DNA of 64,000 nt from Vibrio sp. AND4 (lineage in GTDB: Bacteria; Pseudomonadota; Gammaproteobacteria; Enterobacterales; Vibrionaceae): contig NZ_ABGR01000014.1 in NCBI RefSeq assembly GCF_000171815.1, positions 1 through 64,000 of the forward strand, given 5' to 3'. A program made the position numbers and the translations under genes. This document shows, in pieces, positions 27,960-36,000 of this stretch (position 1 is the stretch's first letter; the number at the start of each line of letters is the position of its first letter). Below the pieces are notes generated by a model. The model saw nothing but the letters and a program-made list of their open reading frames with translations, had not been told where the DNA came from and made no database searches.

Positions 27960-29183
27960 ATGCCAACTTTTCGTTTTCAAGGCCGAACCTTAGACGGCTC
28001 ATCCACCAGTGGCAAAGTCGATGCGGTGAATTCCGAAGCGGCAGCGGAAGCGTTAATGAATAAGGGAGTCATTCCCCTTCACCTGCGATTAGAGAGAGAA
28101 GCGGTCAAAAGCAAACTCAGCTTATCTAAACTATTGGTGCCAGCGATCCCATTGGAAGTGATCATCCTGTTTTCACGTCAGCTATTTAGCCTAACTAAAG
28201 CCGGGGTCCCTTTGCTACGTTCTATTCGTGGTTTGCTGCAAAACTGTGAAAACAAGCAGCTTAAAGAAGCCCTAGAGGAAGTGGTCGCTGAATTGAGTAA
28301 TGGTCGTGGTCTTTCTTCAGCAATGCAGCCGCATACCAAGGTGTTTAGCCCGTTGTTCGTCTCAATGATCAACGTGGGTGAGAATACAGGTCGTCTTGAT
28401 GAGGCGCTGCTGCAATTGGCCAACTATTACGAACAAGAGCTGGAAACACGTAAGCGGATTAAAGCCGCAATGCGTTACCCAACGTTTGTGATTGTGTTTA
28501 TCACCATCGCAATGTTTATCCTTAATATTATGGTTATTCCTGAATTTGCTTCCATGTTCACCCGTTTTGGCGTTGAACTGCCACTGCCTACGCGGGTGTT
28601 GCTCACCACCTCCGATTTCTTTGTTGATTATTGGGGCTGGTTGATTGCAGGGATAATTGGGGCGTTTATTGTTTTCAAATCTTGGGTGGCGACGGCTGAC
28701 GGTCGAGAGAGATTTGATAAATTGCGTTTAAGGTTACCTATTGTGGGTGACATTGTTAATCGCGCCCAGCTATCACGATTTGCCAGAACTTTTTCATTAA
28801 TGTTGCAATCCGGTGTGCCATTAAACCAATCGCTCGCCCTATCTGGTGAGGCGTTAGGCAATCGATTCTTGGAAAACCGGATTCTAGAAATGAAATCGGC
28901 GATTGAGGCAGGCAGTACTGTCTCCGTCACGGCCATCAACAGTAAGGTCTTTACGCCATTGGTCATCCAGATGATAGCCGTGGGTGAGGAGACGGGGCGT
29001 ATTGACGAGTTGCTTTTGGAAGTTTCAGATTTTTATGACCGAGAAGTGGATTACGACTTAAAGACCCTGACTGCGCGAATTGAACCATTACTCTTGGTCA
29101 TAGTGGCAGGCATGGTTATGGTGCTCGCTCTGGGGATCTTCCTGCCAATGTGGGGGATGCTGGATATCATCAAAGGTGGCTAA
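27960..29183 (+). CDS. mshG: MSHA inner-membrane platform protein MshG
   Basis: A PilC/GspF-type platform protein of 407 residues with two repeated cytoplasmic T2SSF domains (about 65-190 and 270-390) and three transmembrane segments near 170, 220 and 375. 'FSRQLFSLTKAGVPLLRSIRGL' in the first repeat is echoed by 'FARTFSLMLQSGVPLNQSLAL' in the second, each followed by 'MINVGENTGRLDEAL' and 'MIAVGEETGRIDELL'. A GTG at 27957 is an alternative start directly before the ATG. It is the last gene of the csrD-mshG transcription group before a gene-free stretch. Confidence 0.94.
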   Translation: MPTFRFQGRTLDGSSTSGKVDAVNSEAAAEALMNKGVIPLHLRLEREAVKSKLSLSKLLVPAIPLEVIILFSRQLFSLTKAGVPLLRSIRGLLQNCENKQLKEALEEVVAELSNGRGLSSAMQPHTKVFSPLFVSMINVGENTGRLDEALLQLANYYEQELETRKRIKAAMRYPTFVIVFITIAMFILNIMVIPEFASMFTRFGVELPLPTRVLLTTSDFFVDYWGWLIAGIIGAFIVFKSWVATADGRERFDKLRLRLPIVGDIVNRAQLSRFARTFSLMLQSGVPLNQSLALSGEALGNRFLENRILEMKSAIEAGSTVSVTAINSKVFTPLVIQMIAVGEETGRIDELLLEVSDFYDREVDYDLKTLTARIEPLLLVIVAGMVMVLALGIFLPMWGMLDIIKGG

Positions 29184-29442
29184 TACGGTGGTCGAAAATC
29201 AACGCTGAGTATGCTTTATTCCGTTTAGAGTCAACGGGGTTAATATGCTGGTGGTATTGACCATTGGTGCAAACATGATCGACAACGTAAAGTTATAGCG
29301 ATTCATTTATCAGAAGTTCGTGGAGTAATTAAAAGTGATGATTTACACATCATCAAAGCGATCAAATCGGACAGAGAGTTGTTGTTTTATCGAAGGCTAA
29401 TTATCTGAAAACAGACGCCGAAATGTCGACTAAGTAGGATTT
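29184..29442 (+). other. Gene-free stretch where mshF/mshB are expected
   Basis: No complete gene is visible between mshG and the mshA promoter. All frames are broken by stops. The longest readable piece is 54 codons without a start (29244-29408, containing 'VIAIHLSEVRGVIKSDD'), and another short piece reads 'INAEYALFRLESTGL' (from about 29199). In V. cholerae, mshF and mshB lie at this point. The stretch may be the remains of one of them or simply untranslated DNA; I cannot recognise either gene in it. Confidence 0.4.
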
Positions 29443-29470
29443 TTGACACTTTAATATTACCACCTAGAAT
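29443..29470 (+). promoter_or_regulatory. Sigma-70 promoter of mshA
   Basis: A perfect TTGACA (29443-29448), a 16-base spacer and TAGAAT (29465-29470, five of six). A second TATAAT-like hexamer at 29480-29485 lacks a good -35. The transcript would have a leader of about 245 bases before mshA, also without an open reading frame. A strong separate promoter fits the high output needed for the major pilin. Confidence 0.75.
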
Positions 29471-29724
29471 GGAAGGCGGTATAATGCAATTGTCTTCATA
29501 GGCAAAAAGTTGTTATGAAAGGTTATTTTTTGGTTAGGTTTCTTTTGTAAACCGCCTTAACTTAACCATAGCGAATCATCATTTGTTCATGCGGTAGAGA
29601 GTGCGCTCACTCAACAGACTCATTAACGTGTGCTGCGAGCACAAACCTTGTGACAATACCCCAAATGGTCACATGACCGATAAATTTTGCAGTCTTCTGC
29701 ATGCTTATATAGAGAGAGTAAACA

Positions 29725-30231
29725 ATGAAAAGACAAGGCGGTTTTACCCTTATCGAATTGGTAGTGGTAATTGTAATTCTAGGTATTCTAGCGGTGACTG
29801 CAGCGCCCCGTTTCCTTAACCTGCAAGGTGATGCTCGAGCGTCTGCTCTTGAGGGTTTAAAAGGTGCTATCAATGGTGCGTCTGGTATTGTATATGGTAA
29901 ATCAGCGGTTGAGGGGGAGGAAGCATTAGCATCTACGAACACTCCAGCTCCGGCTACTGAAAATATCTTGACAAACTTTGGTTACCCAACCGTTGCAGAT
30001 TTGCCTGAAGCAGTCTCTGGCCTGGCTGATGAATGGGAAATCATGACTGGTGTAACTGTTACTAATGTACCGGGAGCAACACGTACTTATGGCTTCGTCA
30101 CAACAGCAGCAGCAGGTTGGGCGTTTGATGCAAATGATGCAGAAAATGCAACAGGTTGTTACGTTATTTATGTCGAGGCTGCTGATGAGAACACTCCAGC
30201 ATACTCTCGAGCAGTGACGAGAGGATGTTAA
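29725..30231 (+). CDS. mshA: MSHA major pilin MshA
   Basis: Type IV prepilin of 168 residues. The short leader MKRQGG is cut before '[24 protein letters not shown]'-type sequence with Glu at mature position 5, the standard pilin N-terminal helix. The globular part has two cysteines (in '[11 protein letters not shown]' and 'VTRGC') that can close the C-terminal disulfide loop. The sequence is rich in Ala/Thr/Gly. AGAGAG lies seven bases before the ATG. It has its own promoter and is followed by a hairpin terminator, so it is probably expressed well above its neighbours. MshB, a similar prepilin, could be confused with it, but this is the only full-length pilin before mshC. Confidence 0.93.
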   Translation: MKRQGGFTLIELVVVIVILGILAVTAAPRFLNLQGDARASALEGLKGAINGASGIVYGKSAVEGEEALASTNTPAPATENILTNFGYPTVADLPEAVSGLADEWEIMTGVTVTNVPGATRTYGFVTTAAAGWAFDANDAENATGCYVIYVEAADENTPAYSRAVTRGC

Positions 30232-30240
30232 TGTATGCTT

Positions 30241-30270
30241 CAAAGGCCAGCTAGTCTGGCCTTGCTCTGT
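30241..30270 (+). terminator. Hairpin terminator or attenuator after mshA
   Basis: Inverted repeat aaggccag-ctagt-ctggcctt (30243-30263) followed by the mixed tail gctctgttt. The poor T-run suggests partial termination, which would lower expression of the downstream minor pilins relative to mshA. Confidence 0.7.
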
Positions 30271-30299
30271 TTACTTTGCTTGATCTCGGAATAGTTGCT

Positions 30300-30545
30300 A
30301 TGCGTAAATTATCAGGCCTTAGTGCAATCGAGTTTGTGTCTGTACTGATTATTTTCGCTGTGGTCGGCTATGTAGTATTGCCAAGGTTTATCAGTGTTGA
30401 ACCAGAAATCTTTGAATTAGAGACTTATGAAGCAAAATGGCAGCACACCAAGCAAACCGCTGAGCATGTTTCAGAGACACTAAGCAACAAAGAAACCTAC
30501 GACCGAATTGAAGAGGAACTGGAGCGCTCCAAAAGAGAAAAATAA
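30300..30545 (+). CDS. Very small prepilin-like protein, function unknown
   Basis: An 81-residue protein I do not recognise. Its N-terminus reads MRKLSG, then LSAIEFVSVLIIFAVVGYVVLPRF. That has the form of a type IV prepilin: short basic leader ending in Gly, hydrophobic helix, and Glu at mature position 5. The remaining ~50 residues are charged and likely one helix (Glu/Lys-rich, no Cys), so the usual globular pilin head is absent. The frame is open from a TTG at 30276, but the ATG at 30300 gives the prepilin form. It lies between the mshA terminator and mshC, where V. cholerae has no gene that I know of. It may be a reduced minor pilin, a remnant, or a dedicated small assembly factor. Confidence 0.7.
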   Translation: MRKLSGLSAIEFVSVLIIFAVVGYVVLPRFISVEPEIFELETYEAKWQHTKQTAEHVSETLSNKETYDRIEEELERSKREK

Positions 30546-30804
30546 CCTGTGATGGTTATCTTTCCCGCGCACTGTTCAAATCTGAATTTTATCAATTTAT
30601 CATTATTCTCACGCTGTTATCTTGTCGTCGCTTTGCTTGTCTGTGTTTAATATCTTTCACAGTAAAAGTGTAAAAATAGTGTAAAAAATGCGTGATAATA
30701 AGGTAAACATGTCGATAAGTCGTGATTCTACAATCCAAATTTTAAATGACGTTATCGAGCGCAGAATGACCAGTTAGTTACTACGTTCGGTATAAGGTTG
30801 GGTT
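30546..30804 (+). other. Intergenic region before mshC
   Basis: No gene is seen. It contains a short direct repeat (agtgtaaaaa, twice around 30666-30688) followed by an A/T-rich stretch with gataataagg. A promoter for the mshCDOPQ group may lie here, but no convincing -35/-10 pair is present. Confidence 0.4.
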
Positions 30805-31368
30805 ATGAAAGTTCGCTGCTCTTTATTGGGGTTCACCTTGATGGAGCTGATTCTAGTTATCGTTCTCTTGTCTATACTGTCCCTGTTTGCTGCTAGCCGT
30901 TTTATCGGTAAAAGCAGTGTGTCTGCCTTTGCACTGCAAGAGCAAGCGATCTCTGTGATTCGCCAAGTCCAACTCAATCGCATGCAGTCGAATATCAACA
31001 CCCCCGACAAGCCTTACCCAGACAGATGTCTGCCCAGCAGTTACCAAGCGGGAGAGGACACCAGTTACACCAACTTTTGCTTAGCCATCACCAGCTCTTG
31101 TATCGGGTCTGTGGCCGCCTGCAATCTGGCAAGTAACCCACGAGCGGCTCGAAGTGATGTTGTTATCGACAGCTCAGCACAGTTTTCCATGATTAATGGC
31201 CTCTCGGGACCGATTGAATTTAATCTATTGGGTAATCCTCTCCGCGCTGCTTCTGGTGGTGTGTCGATTGTTATCCGTGATGCAAATGGACAAAGCCAGT
31301 GCCGAGTGCTGATTAACTCTCAAGGTTACGTTGCTCAGGGGTCTGCCGTTGAAGGAACCTGCTCATGA
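30805..31368 (+). CDS. mshC: MSHA minor prepilin MshC
   Basis: A 187-residue prepilin-type protein. The leader ends 'CSLLG' and is followed by 'FTLMELILVIVLLSILSLFAASRF' with Glu5 in place. The mature part has paired cysteines ('CLPSSYQ', 'NFCLAITSSCIGSVAACN', 'GTCS'). MshC-type minor pilins are thought to prime or cap the pilus. It overlaps mshD by four bases (ATGA), and mshC, D, O, P and Q run on without gaps. Confidence 0.9.
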   Translation: MKVRCSLLGFTLMELILVIVLLSILSLFAASRFIGKSSVSAFALQEQAISVIRQVQLNRMQSNINTPDKPYPDRCLPSSYQAGEDTSYTNFCLAITSSCIGSVAACNLASNPRAARSDVVIDSSAQFSMINGLSGPIEFNLLGNPLRAASGGVSIVIRDANGQSQCRVLINSQGYVAQGSAVEGTCS

Positions 31369-31928
31369 TAAAGCAGCTCGGTATCACATTGGTTGAAATG
31401 ATCATGGTCATTGTCCTGATGGGGATTGCAATGGCGGCGTTTACTTCCTTCCTCGTACCGCAAATTCGCGATTCTGCAAAGCCTCACTATCAAACTCGGG
31501 CAGCTGCACTAGGGCAAAGCTTTATGTCACAAATTTTGGCGCGTGGCTTTGACGAGAACAGCGACTTTGATGGCGGTCTATTGCGTTGTGGTGAGAACTC
31601 GACTTCCTGCACCCTACCAGCCAATCTCGGTCCTGACTCTGGTGAGTCTATTCCCGAAAATTTTGACGATGTCGATGATTACATCGGTTGTTGGAGTACG
31701 CCAACGACGGTTGCTCAATGCCAAGGCACGAGTCGTGGCACTCTCTCCAGTATCTTAGGCACAAGCAGTGAAGATAAGTACCCTAATTTCCGCGTTGAAG
31801 TGGGGGTGGGGTACGACAATTTAGTTGCACCAGTAATAGGCATGACTAACTATAAAAAAATCACTGTGACCGTTTTTGCGAGCAACACCCAGCCACTTAA
31901 GCTTACAGCCATTAGAGGCAACTACTGA
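31365..31928 (+). CDS. mshD: MSHA minor prepilin MshD
   Basis: A 187-residue prepilin-like protein. The leader MIKQLG is followed by 'ITLVEMIMVIVLMGIAMAAF', so mature residue 1 is Ile rather than Phe and Glu5 is kept. The globular part has four cysteines, two in 'LLRCGENSTSCTLP' and two in 'IGCWSTPTTVAQC'. It probably acts with MshC, MshO and MshP as a minor-pilin priming complex. Its end overlaps the mshO start by one base (TGATG). Confidence 0.9.
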   Translation: MIKQLGITLVEMIMVIVLMGIAMAAFTSFLVPQIRDSAKPHYQTRAAALGQSFMSQILARGFDENSDFDGGLLRCGENSTSCTLPANLGPDSGESIPENFDDVDDYIGCWSTPTTVAQCQGTSRGTLSSILGTSSEDKYPNFRVEVGVGYDNLVAPVIGMTNYKKITVTVFASNTQPLKLTAIRGNY

Positions 31929-32644
31929 TGAAAGTTCGTGGTTTTACCCTCATGGAGATGATCACCACCATAGTGATCGGTAGCGTTATCATGCTTGGTA
32001 TTGCTGGTTATGTTCAGTTTGGTATGAAAGGCTATGTCGATACCATTGAGCGTCAGCGCATGCAAACTCAAGCTCTGTTCGTCTTAGAAAAAATGTCGCG
32101 TGAAATTCGTCATGCGGTTCCAAATAGCTTTCATGTGCCCAAGGGCGCTGAAAACTGTTTAGAGTTCGTTCCGATTGAATATGCCGGTGTGTATAAATTA
32201 ACGAACAATGACTTGGCGTTTCTCATTGGTCATGACCCAACACTAAACCTGATTCCTGCAAATCGCAGGATGGTGATTAATCCCAGTCGTTTTGACGATT
32301 TACACCCCACTTCTTCGCAGAGTTTAGCGGTCGGCGGCCTAGCAAAAAAGACTGGCGAGGTATTTGTTGTCAGTGGCGCTGCAAGTACGCTTGGCGCAAC
32401 TTCCATCGCTCGTCGTCATTATATTTATCAAGATAATTCTGAAGTGCGTTACTGCTTCACTAATCAACATATTACGCGTAACGGTATTACGGTGGCCGAC
32501 AGTGTTGATACCTCAGCGAGTGATATGCATTACTTGGAACCCACCCTACAACGAGGCGGTATCGTTCATCTCAATTTAGAGTTTACTCAAAATGGCGAGC
32601 GCAGTGTTTACCAACAAGACGTGCAGGTGCTTAATGTTCCGTAA
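31928..32644 (+). CDS. mshO: MSHA minor prepilin MshO (PilW-like)
   Basis: A 238-residue prepilin-like protein with leader MKVRG before 'FTLMEMITTIVIGSVIMLGIAGYVQFG', a PilW/GspJ-type N-terminus with Glu5. The globular part contains 'QALFVLEKMSREIRHAVPNSF', a conserved feature of PilW/GspJ-type proteins, and two cysteines ('NCLEFVP' and 'RYCFTN'). It overlaps mshD at its start and mshP at its end. Confidence 0.9.
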   Translation: MKVRGFTLMEMITTIVIGSVIMLGIAGYVQFGMKGYVDTIERQRMQTQALFVLEKMSREIRHAVPNSFHVPKGAENCLEFVPIEYAGVYKLTNNDLAFLIGHDPTLNLIPANRRMVINPSRFDDLHPTSSQSLAVGGLAKKTGEVFVVSGAASTLGATSIARRHYIYQDNSEVRYCFTNQHITRNGITVADSVDTSASDMHYLEPTLQRGGIVHLNLEFTQNGERSVYQQDVQVLNVP

Positions 32645-33068
32645 GAATAGTCAACAGGGTCATGTCCTTATTGTGGTTTTGTTCGTCATTATTGTGCTGG
32701 GTTATTTGGCGGCATCGTTAATGAAAGTGAGTTGGTCAAACCAAAGCACGCTAACCAGAGAACTTCTCGGTACCAAAGCTTGGTTTATTGCTCAGTCTGC
32801 CAATGAATGGGCACTGACACAGCTCTACCCGCTAGATAATCGTGATCCTGATGTTGCGGGTATCTGCACTAATACTGTGGATGGTGCGATCCCCAATGTG
32901 ACAGAAGAGACAGGCTGTAAGCTTAAGGCCATGACATGCTCAAATATTGGTACATTTAACGCGGGTACCTCTGAAGCCGAGTCTCTATTTCGTGTGCAAT
33001 CCATAGCAACTTGCGGCTCTGGGAGTACACAAGTACAGCGTCAACAAGAGATTTGGGTACGGGAATAA
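32634..33068 (+). CDS. mshP: MSHA biogenesis protein MshP (PilX-like)
   Basis: A 144-residue protein with the N-terminus MFRKNSQQGHVLIVVLFVI, a PilX/GspK-type hydrophobic helix that lacks the canonical Glu5. 'KAWFIAQSANEWALTQLYPL' is typical of PilX-like proteins. Four cysteines occur in the second half. The open frame extends upstream to 32592, but the ATG at 32634 gives the family N-terminus; it overlaps mshO by 11 bases. Only four bases separate it from mshQ. Confidence 0.87.
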   Translation: MFRKNSQQGHVLIVVLFVIIVLGYLAASLMKVSWSNQSTLTRELLGTKAWFIAQSANEWALTQLYPLDNRDPDVAGICTNTVDGAIPNVTEETGCKLKAMTCSNIGTFNAGTSEAESLFRVQSIATCGSGSTQVQRQQEIWVRE

Positions 33069-33072
33069 TCTA

Positions 33073-36000
33073 ATGAAAAAAATAATATCTATTCTTATTC
33101 CAATGTTTGCTTGCTTAATGAATTTATCGGCTCAAGCGAAAACCTGTGAGGTTTATGGTAATCAAGACTTTACCGTGACCTTTGACGTGACAAGTATTGC
33201 ACCAGATAGCTATGTTTATTTAGAAGAGACGGAGCTCACCCCTCAAGAAGTGCTTTGGCATAATGGTTCTAGCCATTGGGCGGCTCGTTTTTACTTTCAA
33301 GAGCAGAACCTATTAAAAGGTCAACCCTATAATATTCGTATTGAGCATAAGGCGAACGTCAATCCCGCCACCAACTCTGGGACATTAATCTATTCTCGTA
33401 AGTTTGCCGGGGACAGTGACTGGCAACTCATGGCGACGATAAGTAACGTGAAGTTGAAAAATGGTCCTTTGCGGCTTTCTGAGCAAGGGAGCTTAAGTGG
33501 ATTTGATTGTTCTGGTCATTCATCGGCCCCAGTACAAGCAAAATTACCTAACAATGTGTGTCAATACTTTCCCGAGCCGATTCAGGGCATGAGGGGCTAT
33601 TCACAAAATACGCTAAATGTATCCACGCAAAGTGCGCGCGCGCTAGGTTGGTCTGAAGATTATAAGAACTTCTTCACCCTAACCGATAAAGAGGACCTTT
33701 TTTACTACTCGCCGAACGCCCAGCAACCGAATCAACCTAAGTATATTCTGGCGGGTTTTGACAAAGCGAATACAGATGATGCGCGAGATAGATTGTATCG
33801 TCTTCCTATTTGTGGGGATGATTCGGGTTGTGACGTCGGTAATAACGATGGGCAACTAGAAGCGAGAAAAGCCGCCCAGCCGCTTGGTATTCAAACTGCT
33901 TTTGGTGACCAATCGCTATCGTTGCAGGTCGATAATATAGACAGCTTGTGTGATAGCACTGACTTGTGTAGCGCGACACGTTACTCTATCAATGGCAAGA
34001 GCGGCATAGAAATTCAAATCGGAAGTAATCTCAATCGTTTAGAGGTCAATCAAAACAACTCACGCTTTGATCAAGTTAAAGTGATTCTACCTGATGGCAC
34101 TAACGTCCGTCATTTAACGGTTGAAGCAGGGCCGAATGATGATTTGCGAATCGTGATTCCTCAAGATGCTACGGTCACCTTAGAGCATTGGGAACATGTG
34201 GGACACACCAAGTATTCTTTCTACAACAACGCCAGAATCAATGTGAGTGGTGATTCCGTTGTTTTCGCTAACCCTATCGATGTCACCACCCAATATTACG
34301 CAACAATTTATGCGCCAAATGCGTCAGTAGACTTTCAAACCAAATCTAAAGCGTTCTATGGCTTTATCTTAGCCGATAGCGTTAATTTCAATAACCCTAT
34401 TACGGTGAACGGTTCTGTTACTGCGCGTCATCTTACGATGAATAAGAACGTGGTAATTCAAAAGCCTTTTTATTCGTGTCCAGTTGAGCCCCCAGTGCAG
34501 CAATGTGATCAGCTTCTCGTAGAAACCTTCGATTCACCTAATGCGGACAATTGGTCTGTTATTGGGTATGGCAGCAGCATCAAGCCACAAGTTGTTAATG
34601 GACGATTTCGGCTAAATAACAATACGCCTCGTCAAGCGACAGCCTCCGCTTACAACTATGTGTTTCCATCGGACAGAAATTATCTAGAAATTGAGTTTGA
34701 CCACTTTGCTTATGATGGCGGCATTCAAGGTGCTGATGGTGTGGCTTTGGTTTTGTCTGATGCCAATGTGCCTTTGCAAACGGGGGCTTTTGGTGGGCCA
34801 TTAGGTTATGGTATGAAATTATACAAAAACCACTCTGATGAAATTTCTCATGATGTTGAAGGCTTTGCTGGGGGCTGGATAGGTATAGGTATTGATGAAT
34901 ACGGTAATTTTTATCGAGAAGGCGAAGAAAACCTTGCAAGCGATGTTATGCCAAACAGTGTTGGCGTTCGTGGCCCTGGCATTAAAGACATCAATGGTAA
35001 ATGGCTAAAAGGTTACAAGTACATCAGAGGAAGGCAGTTTAACCAGCCATTGGATGGGCGTTCGACGATTCCTCACCGCTATAAGGTTGCTTTGACTTCT
35101 CACCGTTCGGGGGCAAAGACACTGTCCGTACACAGAAAGATTGGTGTTAATGGTCGATGGGAAGAAGTCATTAAGACTTTTGACATATTGAAAGAAGGCA
35201 ATTTCAATTACACACCAGAAAACTTCCGTATTTCAGTTACCGCTTCTACTGGAGACTCAACCAATACGCATGAAATCGATAACTTCCAAGTTTGTGCTCG
35301 CAAATACCAGAAAATAAAGAAAGGGATTCACCATTTCCAATTTGATTACTCCGGTACTGGCAGTATTTGTCAGGCGTCCGAGGTAACACTACGAGCATGT
35401 ATGAATGCATCTTGCTCGAAGACCTATCCGTCTTCAGTGTTGAACTCAAACTCGAGATCAAAAGTTGATCCTGTGACGGTCTCTTTATTGCCAAAATCTG
35501 ATTCTTTGGTGGCATGGGAAGGCGGCGACAGCGTTACTTTTAGTGACTCTGTCTCATTGAAGTTGAAAGCTTTTCGTTCAGGGGATGCCCAGCTAGGTAT
35601 CGCAGAGAGCTCTGTTCAGCAGCTTGGCTTTGATGAAGTCAAGTGCATCAATGACGGCCCACAATCTGAGAAAAACTGCACAATTTCATTCAAGTCTGAC
35701 GTACTGGGTGTCATGGTCCCAGATAAGATCGCGGGTAAGCCCTTCTTAAATGCTAAGGGGCAGCACCAATACAGCCATCAAAGTTTGCCTTATTTAGAGT
35801 TTTGCAGCTTACCGGACCAGCAAGAGGGGGATGGTGAAAATCGGGATATTGTGTTGTGGATAAAAATTAGAAAGCCGACAACGAATGTTGTATCAGTGCC
35901 CGCTTACGTCTCTTTCAAAAAGCGTGATGGTACCTTCAGTGATGAGGTTCGCCTCGGTACAGAACGCAAAAAGGTTAGAGGCGTTTACTTTAACGAGCAA

